Origin: Microbulbifer taiwanensis
GTDB lineage: Bacteria > Pseudomonadota > Gammaproteobacteria > Pseudomonadales > Cellvibrionaceae
Reading direction: 5' to 3'
Length of the DNA stretch: 64,000 bases
Assembly (NCBI RefSeq): GCF_014904815.1
Contig: NZ_JACZFR010000030.1
Coordinates: forward strand, 1-64,000
Shown one piece after another: positions 1-7,822 of the stretch; within the stretch, counting starts at the first letter, position 1, and every line of letters starts with the position of its first letter. A program made the position numbers and the translations under genes. Below the pieces are notes generated by a model. That model searched no databases. It was not told the origin of the DNA and worked only from the letters and a program-made list of their open reading frames with translations.

Positions 1-297
1 GGCGGCGACGCCGCCGCTGTAGGCTTCGGGATCGCCGCCGACCGGGTTCAGGTAGCCGTGGATAAATTGGATACCCGAAGTGTCGGTGGCGTCGACGAAG
101 GTTACCTGGGGCGGGCCTCCGATCTGATCGGGGTCGCCGCTGTCCCCACCGCCATCACCACCGCCACCACCGCCACCACCGTTTCCGCTATCGCCGCCGC
201 CACCGGATCCGCCACAACCGGCCAGGGCGCCGCAGACGGCGGCCAACAGCAGGCGAGCCGGAATCCGGCTGCGGACGCATTTGTCTATTTGGCTCAC
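1..297 (-). CDS. CRTAC1-type (FG-GAP/ASPIC-like) lipoprotein, N-terminal part only
   Basis: This is the first 99 codons of a gene that runs off the left edge. A GTG start at 297 follows a strong purine-rich ribosome site (GGAGGGGGAGGGA); no ATG gives this frame. The product begins with a lipoprotein signal peptide ending in the lipobox L-A-G-C (about residues 21-24), followed by an almost pure Gly/Asp/Ser linker of about 30 residues. A segment reading FVDATDTSGIQFIH then resembles the opening of CRTAC1 family proteins (integrin-like FG-GAP repeats plus ASPIC/UnbV), which are extracellular and often carbohydrate-associated. The rest of the protein is outside the window, so the family call is inferred from this short segment. 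It lies downstream of the TonB receptor in the same direction and may belong to the same surface glycan-handling unit. Confidence 0.6.
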   Translation of the reverse strand, partial: MSQIDKCVRSRIPARLLLAAVCGALAGCGGSGGGGDSGNGGGGGGGGDGGGDSGDPDQIGGPPQVTFVDATDTSGIQFIHGYLNPVGGDPEAYSGGVAA

Positions 298-372
298 GCT
301 ATTCCCTCCCCCTCCAGTACAAACCTACATCACGCCGGCGCGACGGGCGCCGGCGCGATGCATCGAGCGTTT

Positions 373-3123
373 CTAGAACTTGTAATTCAGCCCCATGTAG
401 AAACGGCGGCCGGTGTAGAAGCGGTTGTACAACCGGTCCTCGGAGCCCCAGTAGCGCTCACCCACTTCCTTGGTCAGGTTGATGGCCGAGACATTCAGCA
501 CCAGCGCATCGGTGAAGTAGTAGGAGCCGTTGACGTCTACCTGGCCGTAGCCGTCGGTGTACACCGTCTGGCCGTTGGACTGCTCGCCGGCGAAGTCATC
601 CCGGAAGTTGTACGAGGCCCTCACACTGAACTTGTCGGTCTCGTAGTAGGCCGACAGGTTGTACTGGTGCTCGGAGGTGCCCGGCAGCGGAATCTCCTTC
701 TTGGAGCCGTCCACCTCCAGCGTCGCCAGGGAGGTATCCGTGTAGGTGTAATTGGCGATCACCCCGCCGCCGAAGTCGAAGGCGTGCTGGTAGAAGAGCT
801 CCAGCCCCGTGGAGGTAGCGTCGGTACCGTTGACCGGCAGGGAGAAGATCACGTCCACCGGCTCGGTGCGGTTGGGCACCTCGCGCTTCTCGGTGGTCTG
901 GGCCATGGTGACAAAGGAATCGATTTCCTTGTGAAATACCGCCGCGCCCAGTACCGAGGCACTGCGGAAATACCACTCGGCGCCCAGGTCGAACTGGGTG
1001 GAGTCGTAGGGCTCGAGATCCGGGTTGCCGCGGGAGCCGGTGGTCATATCCGAGCCCTCCGGCGGCGCGTCGAAGCCCTCGGAGGCACCCAGGCTGCCGT
1101 AGCCGACCCGGGCGACCACCCTCGACGCGGCGGCGCGAACGATGAGATCCTCGTCGGCCTCCCACTTCAGGTTGAAGCTCGGCAGAACATCGGTGTAACT
1201 CCCGGCATTGACGTCCAGCTCCTCGTCGCGAATGCCGAGGGGAGCGTCGAAGGTTTCCGCCCGCTGCTCCGTCTGCACCAGGCGCAGGCCCAGGTTGCCG
1301 CTCAGGGCGCCGGTGTTGAAATTGCCCTGCAGGTAGGCCGCGGTGATTTCCTCGTTGATGTTGAAGAAGTTGTTGGGGTCGTCCCGGCGGCTGCGAATAA
1401 AGTTGTCGTCGAGCCAGGCCGTGTAGGCATCCCAGTCCACAGACAGGAAGGATTTTTCCGTTCCCGCTTCGCCTGTCAGGCCCTTGACTTTGTGAATAAA
1501 GCTGGCGATCTCCGCCGCGGACGGCAGGTTGGCATCCGTGTGCCAGTACTCGTAGCCCAGGCCACAGCAACCGCCCCACAGGGTGGCGTTATTCGGGTCG
1601 CCGTCGTCCCAGAGCAGGTTTTCGAAGCGCCGTCCTATCTCGTGGTCGCGATACTTGGCGCCCATGTCGAAGGACTCGAAAATGCCCCAGTCGGTTTCCA
1701 GGTTGAAATCCACCTGGGCGTAGAACTCTTCGTCCGACGAGGTGCCGGCATCGGCGGAGCGCCAGCCAAAGCCGTTGAAGTCCGCCGGTTCGGCGTCGTA
1801 GTGCATTATGGTGCCGGCGTGCAGGTCCCAGCCGTAGGACTGGGTGGCGCCGCCGACGCCGTAGAAGCGCTGCAGGTTATTGAAGCTGGTGCCGCCGCTG
1901 GACTCTGTGTGGCCGACGTTGGCGGACGCGGTGTAGCCATCCCCTTCGTAGACCACTTCCAGGTCGTAGGTATCGGACTTGGATTCCGACAGGGAGCGGC
2001 GGGAACCGATGGCCGGCGCCTGCAGGTCGATGGCGTGATCCGACAGGTCCGCGTCCGCCAGGTCCATGGCGACGATGGTGTCGCCGTCGTAGCGGACACT
2101 GCCGGGCACTATCGCCGGGTCGCGGTAATCCCACTCCGCCGCCAGGATCAGGTTCTGGTCGTTGTTCTGCTCCAGCTTAGCGCCGATGTAGTTGAAAGTG
2201 GTGGAGATCCGATCGGTCGGCTCCCACTGCACCGTCACCTGGTAGCCCTGGCGGTCCCGCGCCTCTTTGGATTGGGACTGCACCACGGCGAAGGGCGCGT
2301 AGCCGGTGATTTTGTTGCCGGCGGTATCTTCCAGCGACGCCTGGGCAAAGTCTTCATCCGCGCGCGCATCGTCAAACAGGGTCCAGTTCTCCAGGGAGAC
2401 TCCCTCGGAGATGCTGGTGCGCTCCTGGGAGGTGTAGGAGACCAGCACGCCGAAGTTTTCCGCGGCGTTCTTCCAGGAATAGAGCCCGCTGTACTGCGGC
2501 TCCATCTCGCCGGTCACGTCCGCGTAGGTCTCCTCGAAGTTGAGAAAACCGGTACCGGATTCCATATTCAGGGGACGGCGGGTGTGGACTATGATGGTGC
2601 CGCCCAGGCCGCCCTCGTCGATTTTGGCTTCCGGCGTTTTGTAAACTTCCGTGCGCTCGAGTAGGTTGGCCGGCAGCAGGGCAAAGTTGAAGGAGCGCTG
2701 CGGGTCCCTGGACGTGGAGGCGGTGGCGATGTAATTGCCATTGAGCTGGGTCAGCGTCAGCGCCGAGCTGGTGCCGCGGATGCTGACAAACTGGCCCTCA
2801 CCGCCGCTGCGGGTGATGGATACGCCGGGCACGCGCTGCAGGGCGTCGGCGACATTCTTGTCCGGGAACTTGCCCACGTCCTCGGCGGTGATGGCATCCA
2901 CGAAAGAGACCGCATCGCGTTTGATGTCCAGGTTTCGCTCCAGTGTGGATCGAATGCCAACGACCTCTATCTCCTCGATGGTCTCGCCTTGCGCCCTACC
3001 CTCTTGCACCGCATCGGTCTGCGCCTGGGCTGCGCCTATAACAGCGAACAGGACCAGCGCACTGGCGGAAGTCCGCAGGACATCCGAATAGTAATTGGCT
3101 CCGGGAAATTCTCTCTTTTTCAT
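373..3123 (-). CDS. TonB-dependent receptor (Xanthomonas/Caulobacter carbohydrate-type)
   Basis: The gene encodes an outer-membrane TonB-gated importer of 916 residues. I place the start at the ATG at 3123, which follows an AAGGATA ribosome site; the GTG at 3138 lies upstream of that site. A signal peptide ends near GAAQAQ. The plug domain follows, with the DAITAEDVGKFPDKNVADAL and RVPGVSITR segments typical of the large TonB receptor subfamily (TIGR01782-like) that imports plant and algal sugars in Xanthomonas, Caulobacter and marine gammaproteobacteria. The C-terminal 22-strand barrel ends in the aromatic Phe expected for BAM recognition. Gene context (GMC oxidoreductase, DUF1080, sugar isomerases, LacI) suggests a glycoside or oligosaccharide substrate, but the ligand cannot be read from the sequence. 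Confidence 0.9.
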   Translation of the reverse strand: MKKREFPGANYYSDVLRTSASALVLFAVIGAAQAQTDAVQEGRAQGETIEEIEVVGIRSTLERNLDIKRDAVSFVDAITAEDVGKFPDKNVADALQRVPGVSITRSGGEGQFVSIRGTSSALTLTQLNGNYIATASTSRDPQRSFNFALLPANLLERTEVYKTPEAKIDEGGLGGTIIVHTRRPLNMESGTGFLNFEETYADVTGEMEPQYSGLYSWKNAAENFGVLVSYTSQERTSISEGVSLENWTLFDDARADEDFAQASLEDTAGNKITGYAPFAVVQSQSKEARDRQGYQVTVQWEPTDRISTTFNYIGAKLEQNNDQNLILAAEWDYRDPAIVPGSVRYDGDTIVAMDLADADLSDHAIDLQAPAIGSRRSLSESKSDTYDLEVVYEGDGYTASANVGHTESSGGTSFNNLQRFYGVGGATQSYGWDLHAGTIMHYDAEPADFNGFGWRSADAGTSSDEEFYAQVDFNLETDWGIFESFDMGAKYRDHEIGRRFENLLWDDGDPNNATLWGGCCGLGYEYWHTDANLPSAAEIASFIHKVKGLTGEAGTEKSFLSVDWDAYTAWLDDNFIRSRRDDPNNFFNINEEITAAYLQGNFNTGALSGNLGLRLVQTEQRAETFDAPLGIRDEELDVNAGSYTDVLPSFNLKWEADEDLIVRAAASRVVARVGYGSLGASEGFDAPPEGSDMTTGSRGNPDLEPYDSTQFDLGAEWYFRSASVLGAAVFHKEIDSFVTMAQTTEKREVPNRTEPVDVIFSLPVNGTDATSTGLELFYQHAFDFGGGVIANYTYTDTSLATLEVDGSKKEIPLPGTSEHQYNLSAYYETDKFSVRASYNFRDDFAGEQSNGQTVYTDGYGQVDVNGSYYFTDALVLNVSAINLTKEVGERYWGSEDRLYNRFYTGRRFYMGLNYKF

Positions 3124-3231
3124 TATCCTTGTCTCCACTTATCTTTATTGTTTCGGCTTTCCGTACACCCTGAATACCGCCCCGACCGGAAAAAGCCTCG
3201 TTATCTCTCTTTGTCGATTACCGCTGCACTG

Positions 3232-3256
3232 TTTAACCGGCAGTGTTCGCTGCCGG
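3232..3256. promoter_or_regulatory. Hairpin and degenerate LacI half-site upstream of the TonB receptor
   Basis: TTTAACCGG at 3232-3240 matches the left half of the TGTAACCGGTTACA operators found at two other places in this locus. It overlaps a perfect 7-bp stem (CCGGCAG / CTGCCGG with loop TGTTCG, 3237-3256). It lies in the 200-bp gap between the small-subunit gene and the receptor gene, so it could be a transcription attenuator or weak operator. No U-tract follows, so it is a poor rho-independent terminator. Confidence 0.3.
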
Positions 3257-3325
3257 ATTCGTGGCTAGCTCTGTCACATGGCCCACCTCCTTTTCGGCGC
3301 CGTCTGAAAAATTATTCCGCTTGGT

Positions 3326-4018
3326 TCACCCGTCCAGGCCGAGGCGCGCCAGCACTTCCGGCGGTGGGCCGGCGAAAACCGCCGTGGGCTTGTTGCCCAC
3401 ATAGCCGATATCCGCCATGCCCGCTTCGGTGGTGTAGAAGGCGGTGGCGGCCAGGTTGCGCACCTTGGCAAAGAAGCGGGCCCCGGCCTTGAATTCCGCC
3501 CTTGCGGTTTTTTCCCACTTGATGTCGTCGCAGATGGCGGTTTTCTGCGTGCCGTCCAGCTCGGTAAAGGGCCGCTGGAAGCGCCGTTTGGATTCGCTGT
3601 CGAGCCAGACAACGCCGCCGCGCACGGTGATCAGGTCCGCCTTGTTGTTGTCGTAGGGTGCACTCACATATTCGTTGATATAGTGATGGGCCCCGACCTC
3701 GGAGGCGCTCGGCGAAATTTCATCTGCGGGAATGATCACGTCGCACAGGGCCGCCAGGGTCACCAGTTCCCCTTCTTCCAGCACGAAATCCCAGTGAATC
3801 GTCGGGTTCAACAGGTCCGGGTCCGTGGGCGAGCGCAGCGGGGCCTTCCTCACCGGCACCGGATTGCGCGGCGCTTCTACAGGGGCGGATTTCGCCGCTT
3901 TCTCCACCGTCTTCTCGGCCACTTTTTCCGCGCAGCCGATCACCGGCACCGAGGCGGCGGTGGTGGCGATGAGGCGCAGGGCGCTGCGGCGGCTCAGGTT
4001 CAGTTTCTCGTCGCTCAT
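3326..4018 (-). CDS. Gluconate 2-dehydrogenase subunit 3 family protein (Tat-exported small subunit)
   Basis: The 230-residue product is the small partner of a GMC-type periplasmic sugar dehydrogenase. It opens with a twin-arginine signal (LSRRSALRLIATTAAS, from about residue 8) and has a possible lipobox ending VIGC. The body contains the conserved stretch around LAALCDVIIPADEISPSASE that marks the gluconate 2-dehydrogenase subunit 3 family. In this family the small subunit carries the Tat signal and is needed to export and assemble the flavin subunit. Its ATG follows the TGA of the upstream GMC gene by one base, so the two are translationally linked. An electron acceptor such as a c-type cytochrome subunit is not encoded nearby. 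Confidence 0.88.
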   Translation of the reverse strand: MSDEKLNLSRRSALRLIATTAASVPVIGCAEKVAEKTVEKAAKSAPVEAPRNPVPVRKAPLRSPTDPDLLNPTIHWDFVLEEGELVTLAALCDVIIPADEISPSASEVGAHHYINEYVSAPYDNNKADLITVRGGVVWLDSESKRRFQRPFTELDGTQKTAICDDIKWEKTARAEFKAGARFFAKVRNLAATAFYTTEAGMADIGYVGNKPTAVFAGPPPEVLARLGLDG

Positions 4019-4019
4019 G

Positions 4020-5819
4020 TCAGATACTCCTCTGCTTCAGCTGTTCCACGATGTAGTCGCTGGTGCGCCAGGCGAGTGCCATGATGGTCAGGGTCGGGTT
4101 CTTGTCTGCGTTGGAGACAAAGGGCGCCCCGTCGGTGATAAACAGGTTGGGTACCTCCCAGGCCTGGCAGTAGGGATTGAGCACCGAGTCTTTGGGGCTG
4201 GAGCCCATACGCGTCGTGCCCACCTCGTGAATAATTGCCCCGCCGTTGATGATTGCCTTGGCGCCGTCGCTGTGCACCGGAGAAGTCGTCTTGCCGCCCA
4301 TGGCCTCGATAATCTCGGCAAAGGTCTTGTGCATATGCGCGGCCTGGTTCAGTTCCTGCTCGCTCCACTTCCAGTGGAACTTCAATACCGGTATGCCCCA
4401 CTGGTCCACTTTGTCCTTGTCGATTTCGCAGTAGGAATCCTCGTTGGGAATCATTTCCCCGCGGCCGTCGAACCACACAAAGGAGCCGTAGTAGCGGCGA
4501 CAGGCCTCTTTGAAATCACTGCCGTAGGCGCCGCCGGTAAAGTCGCCCATGCCGCCGAAGGCACCGGCGCCGGGCATGCTGCGGCCGCCGCCGAATTCGA
4601 TGTGGTAGCCGCGCGCAAAATTCAGCTCTCCGCGCAACTGCTCCTTGTACTTCCACCAGGGCATATACATATGCATGGCCGAAGCGCCGTCTTCGTTGTG
4701 CGGCGGCAGGTTTTCCAGTGCCGGTATCTGCCCGCTGACGCCGGCACCCACGGTATCCATCAGGTACTTGCCCACGGCGCCGCTGCCGTTGGCCAGGCCG
4801 TCGGGGAAGAGCGGGCTCTTGGAATTCAGCAGGATGCGCGAGGTCTCCGCGGCGCTGGCCGCGACGACGACGACGCGCGCAGTGGCGTACTCCTCGCGAC
4901 GGGTGTTCTTGTCGACATAGAGGACTCCGCTCGCGCGGCCCTTCTTGTCGACCGTCACTTCGCGCACCATCGCATCGGTGATGATGTCCAGGTTGCCGGT
5001 GGCCAGGGCCGGCGGCAGCAGCACGGTGGTCGACTGGAAATTGGCCTTGATGGAGCAGCCGCGCCCGCAGGGCGTGGCCCAGAAGCAGGCCGCGCGGGAC
5101 TGCATCGACTGGCGGGTAACCTCCTGTGCCAGCTTGTTGTCCGGGAACAGTTTCTGCGGAATATTTTCGTGATCCAGGCGCTCGCTGAGGATCGCCAGGT
5201 GGGATGGAATTACCGGGATATCGAGTTTTTCGCAGGCTTTTTTTGCCAGCAGCTCGTAGGCGCGCGGCTTGGGTGGTGGCAGTAGAACACCGTCGGACGA
5301 GTCGGGGGTATTTTCCAGGCCCTCATTGGTGCCGTAGACACCGATCAGCATTTCCGTCTTGTCGTAGTAGGGCGCCAGGTCTTCGTAGCCGATCGGCCAG
5401 TCGAAACCCAGCCCGTCGCGGGAATAGGGTTTGAAATCGTACTCGCCCATGCGCAGGGAAATGCGTCCCCAGTGGTTGGTGCGCCCGCCGAGCATACGCG
5501 CGCGCCACCAGTCGAATTTCCGCCCCGGCGCCGTCGAGCCCTGGGTGTAGGGTTCACCGGGCACCTGCCAGCCGCCGTCCACGGTGGCATCGTAAAAACC
5601 GAAGGGCTTGTCCGGCGTGCTGCCGCCGCGCAGCGGCGCGTCCTTGGGCAAATTGAACATCGGCGTCTCCTTGACCGGGTCATAGGAGCGCCCCGCTTCC
5701 AGCATCAGCACCTTGAGGCCGGCGGTAGCCAGCACATAGGCGGCCATACCGCCGCCGGCACCGGAGCCGACAATCAGCGCGTCATACTCTTTTTGGTTGT
5801 TGAACTGTTCACTCGACAT
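4020..5819 (-). CDS. GMC-family FAD oxidoreductase (sugar/glycoside dehydrogenase large subunit)
   Basis: This 599-residue flavoprotein belongs to the GMC (glucose-methanol-choline) oxidoreductases. The start is the ATG at 5819, preceded by GGGAGAA; upstream in-frame starts lack a ribosome site. A Rossmann FAD motif lies at G18-x-G20-x-x-G23, and the C-terminal part has IHEVGTTRMG and NPTLTIMALA, which hold the conserved active-site His and Asn of the family. It has no signal peptide, and the next gene encodes the Tat-signal small subunit, so it is probably exported folded with that partner. Relatives with this two-subunit layout oxidise sugars, including the C3 hydroxyl of glucosides, gluconate and 2-ketogluconate. 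The neighbouring DUF1080 and isomerase genes make 3-keto-sugar formation the most likely role (inference). Confidence 0.88.
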   Translation of the reverse strand: MSSEQFNNQKEYDALIVGSGAGGGMAAYVLATAGLKVLMLEAGRSYDPVKETPMFNLPKDAPLRGGSTPDKPFGFYDATVDGGWQVPGEPYTQGSTAPGRKFDWWRARMLGGRTNHWGRISLRMGEYDFKPYSRDGLGFDWPIGYEDLAPYYDKTEMLIGVYGTNEGLENTPDSSDGVLLPPPKPRAYELLAKKACEKLDIPVIPSHLAILSERLDHENIPQKLFPDNKLAQEVTRQSMQSRAACFWATPCGRGCSIKANFQSTTVLLPPALATGNLDIITDAMVREVTVDKKGRASGVLYVDKNTRREEYATARVVVVAASAAETSRILLNSKSPLFPDGLANGSGAVGKYLMDTVGAGVSGQIPALENLPPHNEDGASAMHMYMPWWKYKEQLRGELNFARGYHIEFGGGRSMPGAGAFGGMGDFTGGAYGSDFKEACRRYYGSFVWFDGRGEMIPNEDSYCEIDKDKVDQWGIPVLKFHWKWSEQELNQAAHMHKTFAEIIEAMGGKTTSPVHSDGAKAIINGGAIIHEVGTTRMGSSPKDSVLNPYCQAWEVPNLFITDGAPFVSNADKNPTLTIMALAWRTSDYIVEQLKQRSI

Positions 5820-5884
5820 CGCATTTCTCCCATTGCGCTGCTTCATTATTTTTTTGCGACCTGGCCCGCGCATGACCGGATCGC

Positions 5885-5898
5885 TGTAACCGGTTACA
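5885..5898. promoter_or_regulatory. LacI-family operator upstream of the GMC operon
   Basis: TGTAACCGGTTACA is a perfect 14-bp palindrome with the central CG typical of LacI/GalR-family operators. It sits 66 bp upstream of the GMC start codon. An identical copy lies at 12708-12721. The LacI gene at 7823-8830 is the obvious candidate regulator. Confidence 0.8.
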
Positions 5899-5957
5899 TT
5901 TTCCGGTAAATTTTTATTCCGCCATTAATACACCGATAAAGGTTTGCAAAAGCCCGC

Positions 5958-6857
5958 TCATACCAGCAGTCGCTCCGCTTGCTGCAGCAGTTTTTTTGTC
6001 GCCAGGACACCCAGGTCCTCGTCGCCCTCGCCTTCGAATTCGATACCGATATGCCCCCGGTAACCGGCATCGCGAATTATCTGCAACATGCGCACGAAAT
6101 CCGTATTGATCTCGTTGCCGTCCGCATCGAATTCAAAACTCTTGGCACTGATGCCGCGCGCGTAGGGCATCAACTGACGCACGCCTAGGTAGCGGTCGTA
6201 GTCGCCGAAGTTGCCGAAGTCCGGCAGGCTGCCGCAGTTGGGCAGGTCCACGCTCGCCAACACCTGCGCCAGCCACAGGCCGTCGGAGGAGTAGCCGCCG
6301 TGGTTTTCGACAATGACACTGATGCCGTAATCGCGCGCGAACTGCGCCAGTTGGCGCAGGCCATCCACCGAGGCCGCCTGCACGTCTTCGCGGCTGCCGC
6401 GCCCGGAGGCGTTTACGCGGATCGAGTGGCAACCCAGGTACTCGGCCGCCGTCACCCATTTGTAGTGATTTTCCACCGCCCGCTGCCTGAGCGCGCTATC
6501 CGGGTCTCCCAGGTCTCCCTCGGCATCCACCATAATCAGCAGGCTCTGCACGCCGTTGTCCGAGGCCCTGGTTTTCATTTCGCCGAGGAATTTGCGGTCC
6601 TCGGCCCTGTCCATAAAGAACTGGTTGACGTACTCCACCGCCCCTATATCGAACGCCTCGCGCGTCTTGACCGGGAAATCAAGCACCTTGAGTTCGCCGC
6701 TTCTCAACTGGCGGTGCAGGGACCACTGGGCCAGGGACAGTTCGAACAGTTTTCTGTCGCTTCCGCCCGGCTGGGACTGGCAGCCTGGCAGCAGGGAGGA
6801 GGCCAGGGCCACAGATGCGAGGCCCCCGCTTTTGATCAGAAATTGCCGCCTGTTCAT
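5958..6857 (-). CDS. Tat-exported sugar phosphate isomerase/epimerase-like TIM barrel
   Basis: The 299-residue product is a xylose-isomerase-like TIM barrel (AP endonuclease 2 superfamily). It starts with a twin-arginine signal (NRRQFLIKSGGLASVALAS) that ends in a lipobox-like LLPGC, so it should be a periplasmic, possibly lipid-anchored enzyme. The barrel has metal-ligand type motifs such as VIVENHGG and GHIGIEFEGEGDED. Proteins of this group next to DUF1080 and GMC or Gfo/Idh genes act on 3-keto-sugars as lyases or epimerases. The ATG overlaps the TGA of the upstream tatA gene (ATGA), so the two are cotranslated. The exact reaction is not readable from sequence. Confidence 0.8.
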   Translation of the reverse strand: MNRRQFLIKSGGLASVALASSLLPGCQSQPGGSDRKLFELSLAQWSLHRQLRSGELKVLDFPVKTREAFDIGAVEYVNQFFMDRAEDRKFLGEMKTRASDNGVQSLLIMVDAEGDLGDPDSALRQRAVENHYKWVTAAEYLGCHSIRVNASGRGSREDVQAASVDGLRQLAQFARDYGISVIVENHGGYSSDGLWLAQVLASVDLPNCGSLPDFGNFGDYDRYLGVRQLMPYARGISAKSFEFDADGNEINTDFVRMLQIIRDAGYRGHIGIEFEGEGDEDLGVLATKKLLQQAERLLV

Positions 6858-7066
6858 GCGCCCTCCCCTCTTTCGAGTTCCCCTTTTTCAAGCGCGCGAC
6901 CTTCGCCAGTCGGCGCACCCTCGCCACCGCGCAGTGATCTGCGGAAACCGCCGATGGCACCGCCGATATCCTCTCCGAGGCTGCGAATCCTGCCACTCCC
7001 GAACAGCGTCAGTGCGATCAGCAGCACTATCAGCAGTTGCCAGAAACTGATTCCGGAAATGCCCAT
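6854..7066 (-). CDS. tatA: TatA/E-type twin-arginine translocase subunit
   Basis: The 70-residue product has the TatA pattern: a short N-terminal membrane helix (about residues 7-24, FWQLLIVLLIALTLFGSG), the FG hinge, and an amphipathic helix with RIRSLGEDIGGAIGGFRRSL. A charged, Gly/Glu-rich tail follows. The start is the ATG at 7066 (GGGAG eight bases upstream), two bases after the DUF1080 stop; its own stop overlaps the next ATG. It is a lone tatA, without tatB or tatC, inside an operon whose products include Tat substrates. This suggests a paralog supplied for export of this pathway rather than the housekeeping Tat gene. Confidence 0.88.
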   Translation of the reverse strand: MGISGISFWQLLIVLLIALTLFGSGRIRSLGEDIGGAIGGFRRSLRGGEGAPTGEGRALEKGELERGEGA

Positions 7067-7068
7067 GG

Positions 7069-7779
7069 TCAAAGCTCCCGGATTTTGATGTTGCGGTACC
7101 AGACTTTATCGCCGTGATCCTGCAGGGCTATATGGCCGCGCTCGGTGCGCGCGAACTGCTGGTAATCGGAAAACTTGCTGTCGGCGAGGCGCGCGCGCCA
7201 GTCTTCGGACCACAGCTGGTAGCTGACGATCCTGCGGCCGTTCAACCAGTGCTCCACGCGTCCGTCCTCGACTCGGATCCTGGTGCTGTTGAATTCCCCC
7301 GCGGGCCGTACCGCTTCCTCGCTCGGCGCATAGAGGTCGAACAGGGCTCCCGCGCTGTGGCTGGGCTTTTCCAGTTCCGGGTAGGCGGCGTTGTCGAGCA
7401 CCTGGTATTCCATACCGCTCATCCACACCGGGGCGTCCTCGTCGGCCACGCGATAGATGATGCCGCTGTTGCCCCGCTCGGAGATTTTCCATTCCAGCTG
7501 CAACTCGAAATCCGCAAATTTTTCCGCGCTCACCAAGTCGCCGGCGCCGCCGGCGGTGAGCACCAGGTTGCCGTCGACCACCTGCCAGGCGTCGCCGATC
7601 CGCGAGCCGTTGACGCCGGTCCAGCCGTTGAGTGTCTCGCCGTCAAACAGCGGGCGCCACTGTTCCGCAGTTTCAGTTTCTGCCTGCACAGACCGCTCGC
7701 AGGCGGAGACACCACAGAGCAGCGCCAGGCCGACTGCCACCAGTTTGCCGAACGCCATTTTATTTCCGGTTACCTGCAT
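7069..7779 (-). CDS. DUF1080 / 3-keto-disaccharide hydrolase family lipoprotein
   Basis: The 236-residue protein has a lipoprotein signal (GLALLCGVSAC, Cys at about residue 27). A single concanavalin-like beta-sandwich of the DUF1080 family (Pfam PF06439) follows: WRPLFDGETLNGWTGVNG near the start, then NSGIIYR, GMEYQVLDN, GEFNSTRI and VEHWLNGRRI. The family is now known as 3-keto-disaccharide hydrolases, enzymes that cleave glycosides already oxidised at C3. It would therefore act directly after the GMC dehydrogenase, at the inner face of a membrane in the periplasm. The start ATG has GGGAG seven bases upstream. It begins the tight DUF1080-tatA-isomerase block. Confidence 0.87.
   Translation of the reverse strand: MQVTGNKMAFGKLVAVGLALLCGVSACERSVQAETETAEQWRPLFDGETLNGWTGVNGSRIGDAWQVVDGNLVLTAGGAGDLVSAEKFADFELQLEWKISERGNSGIIYRVADEDAPVWMSGMEYQVLDNAAYPELEKPSHSAGALFDLYAPSEEAVRPAGEFNSTRIRVEDGRVEHWLNGRRIVSYQLWSEDWRARLADSKFSDYQQFARTERGHIALQDHGDKVWYRNIKIREL
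7761..7774. promoter_or_regulatory. Weak LacI-operator-like sequence at the DUF1080 start
   Basis: TATTTCCGGTTACC matches the TGTAACCGGTTACA palindrome (its own reverse complement) at 10 of 14 positions, with the half-site CCGGTTAC intact. It overlaps codons 2-7 of the DUF1080 gene. It may be chance, or an auxiliary site giving a second repression point just after lacI. Confidence 0.2.
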
Positions 7780-7822
7780 TATTCTTCTCCCGTTGTACTA
7801 GCGATTTGATCGGTAAATCTAT

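Noticed and set aside
125..215. Trinucleotide-like GGT/CCACCG run taken for a microsatellite or phase-variable tract
   Set aside because: It encodes the Gly-rich linker of the lipoprotein in frame and mixes GGT, GGC and GAT codons, so it is an imperfect coding repeat rather than a clean slippage tract.
58..2664. A long open frame on the plus strand opposite the TonB receptor gene
   Set aside because: It is antisense to a well-recognised receptor; its protein is Val/Gly/Arg-rich with no domain, and such shadow frames are expected at high GC.
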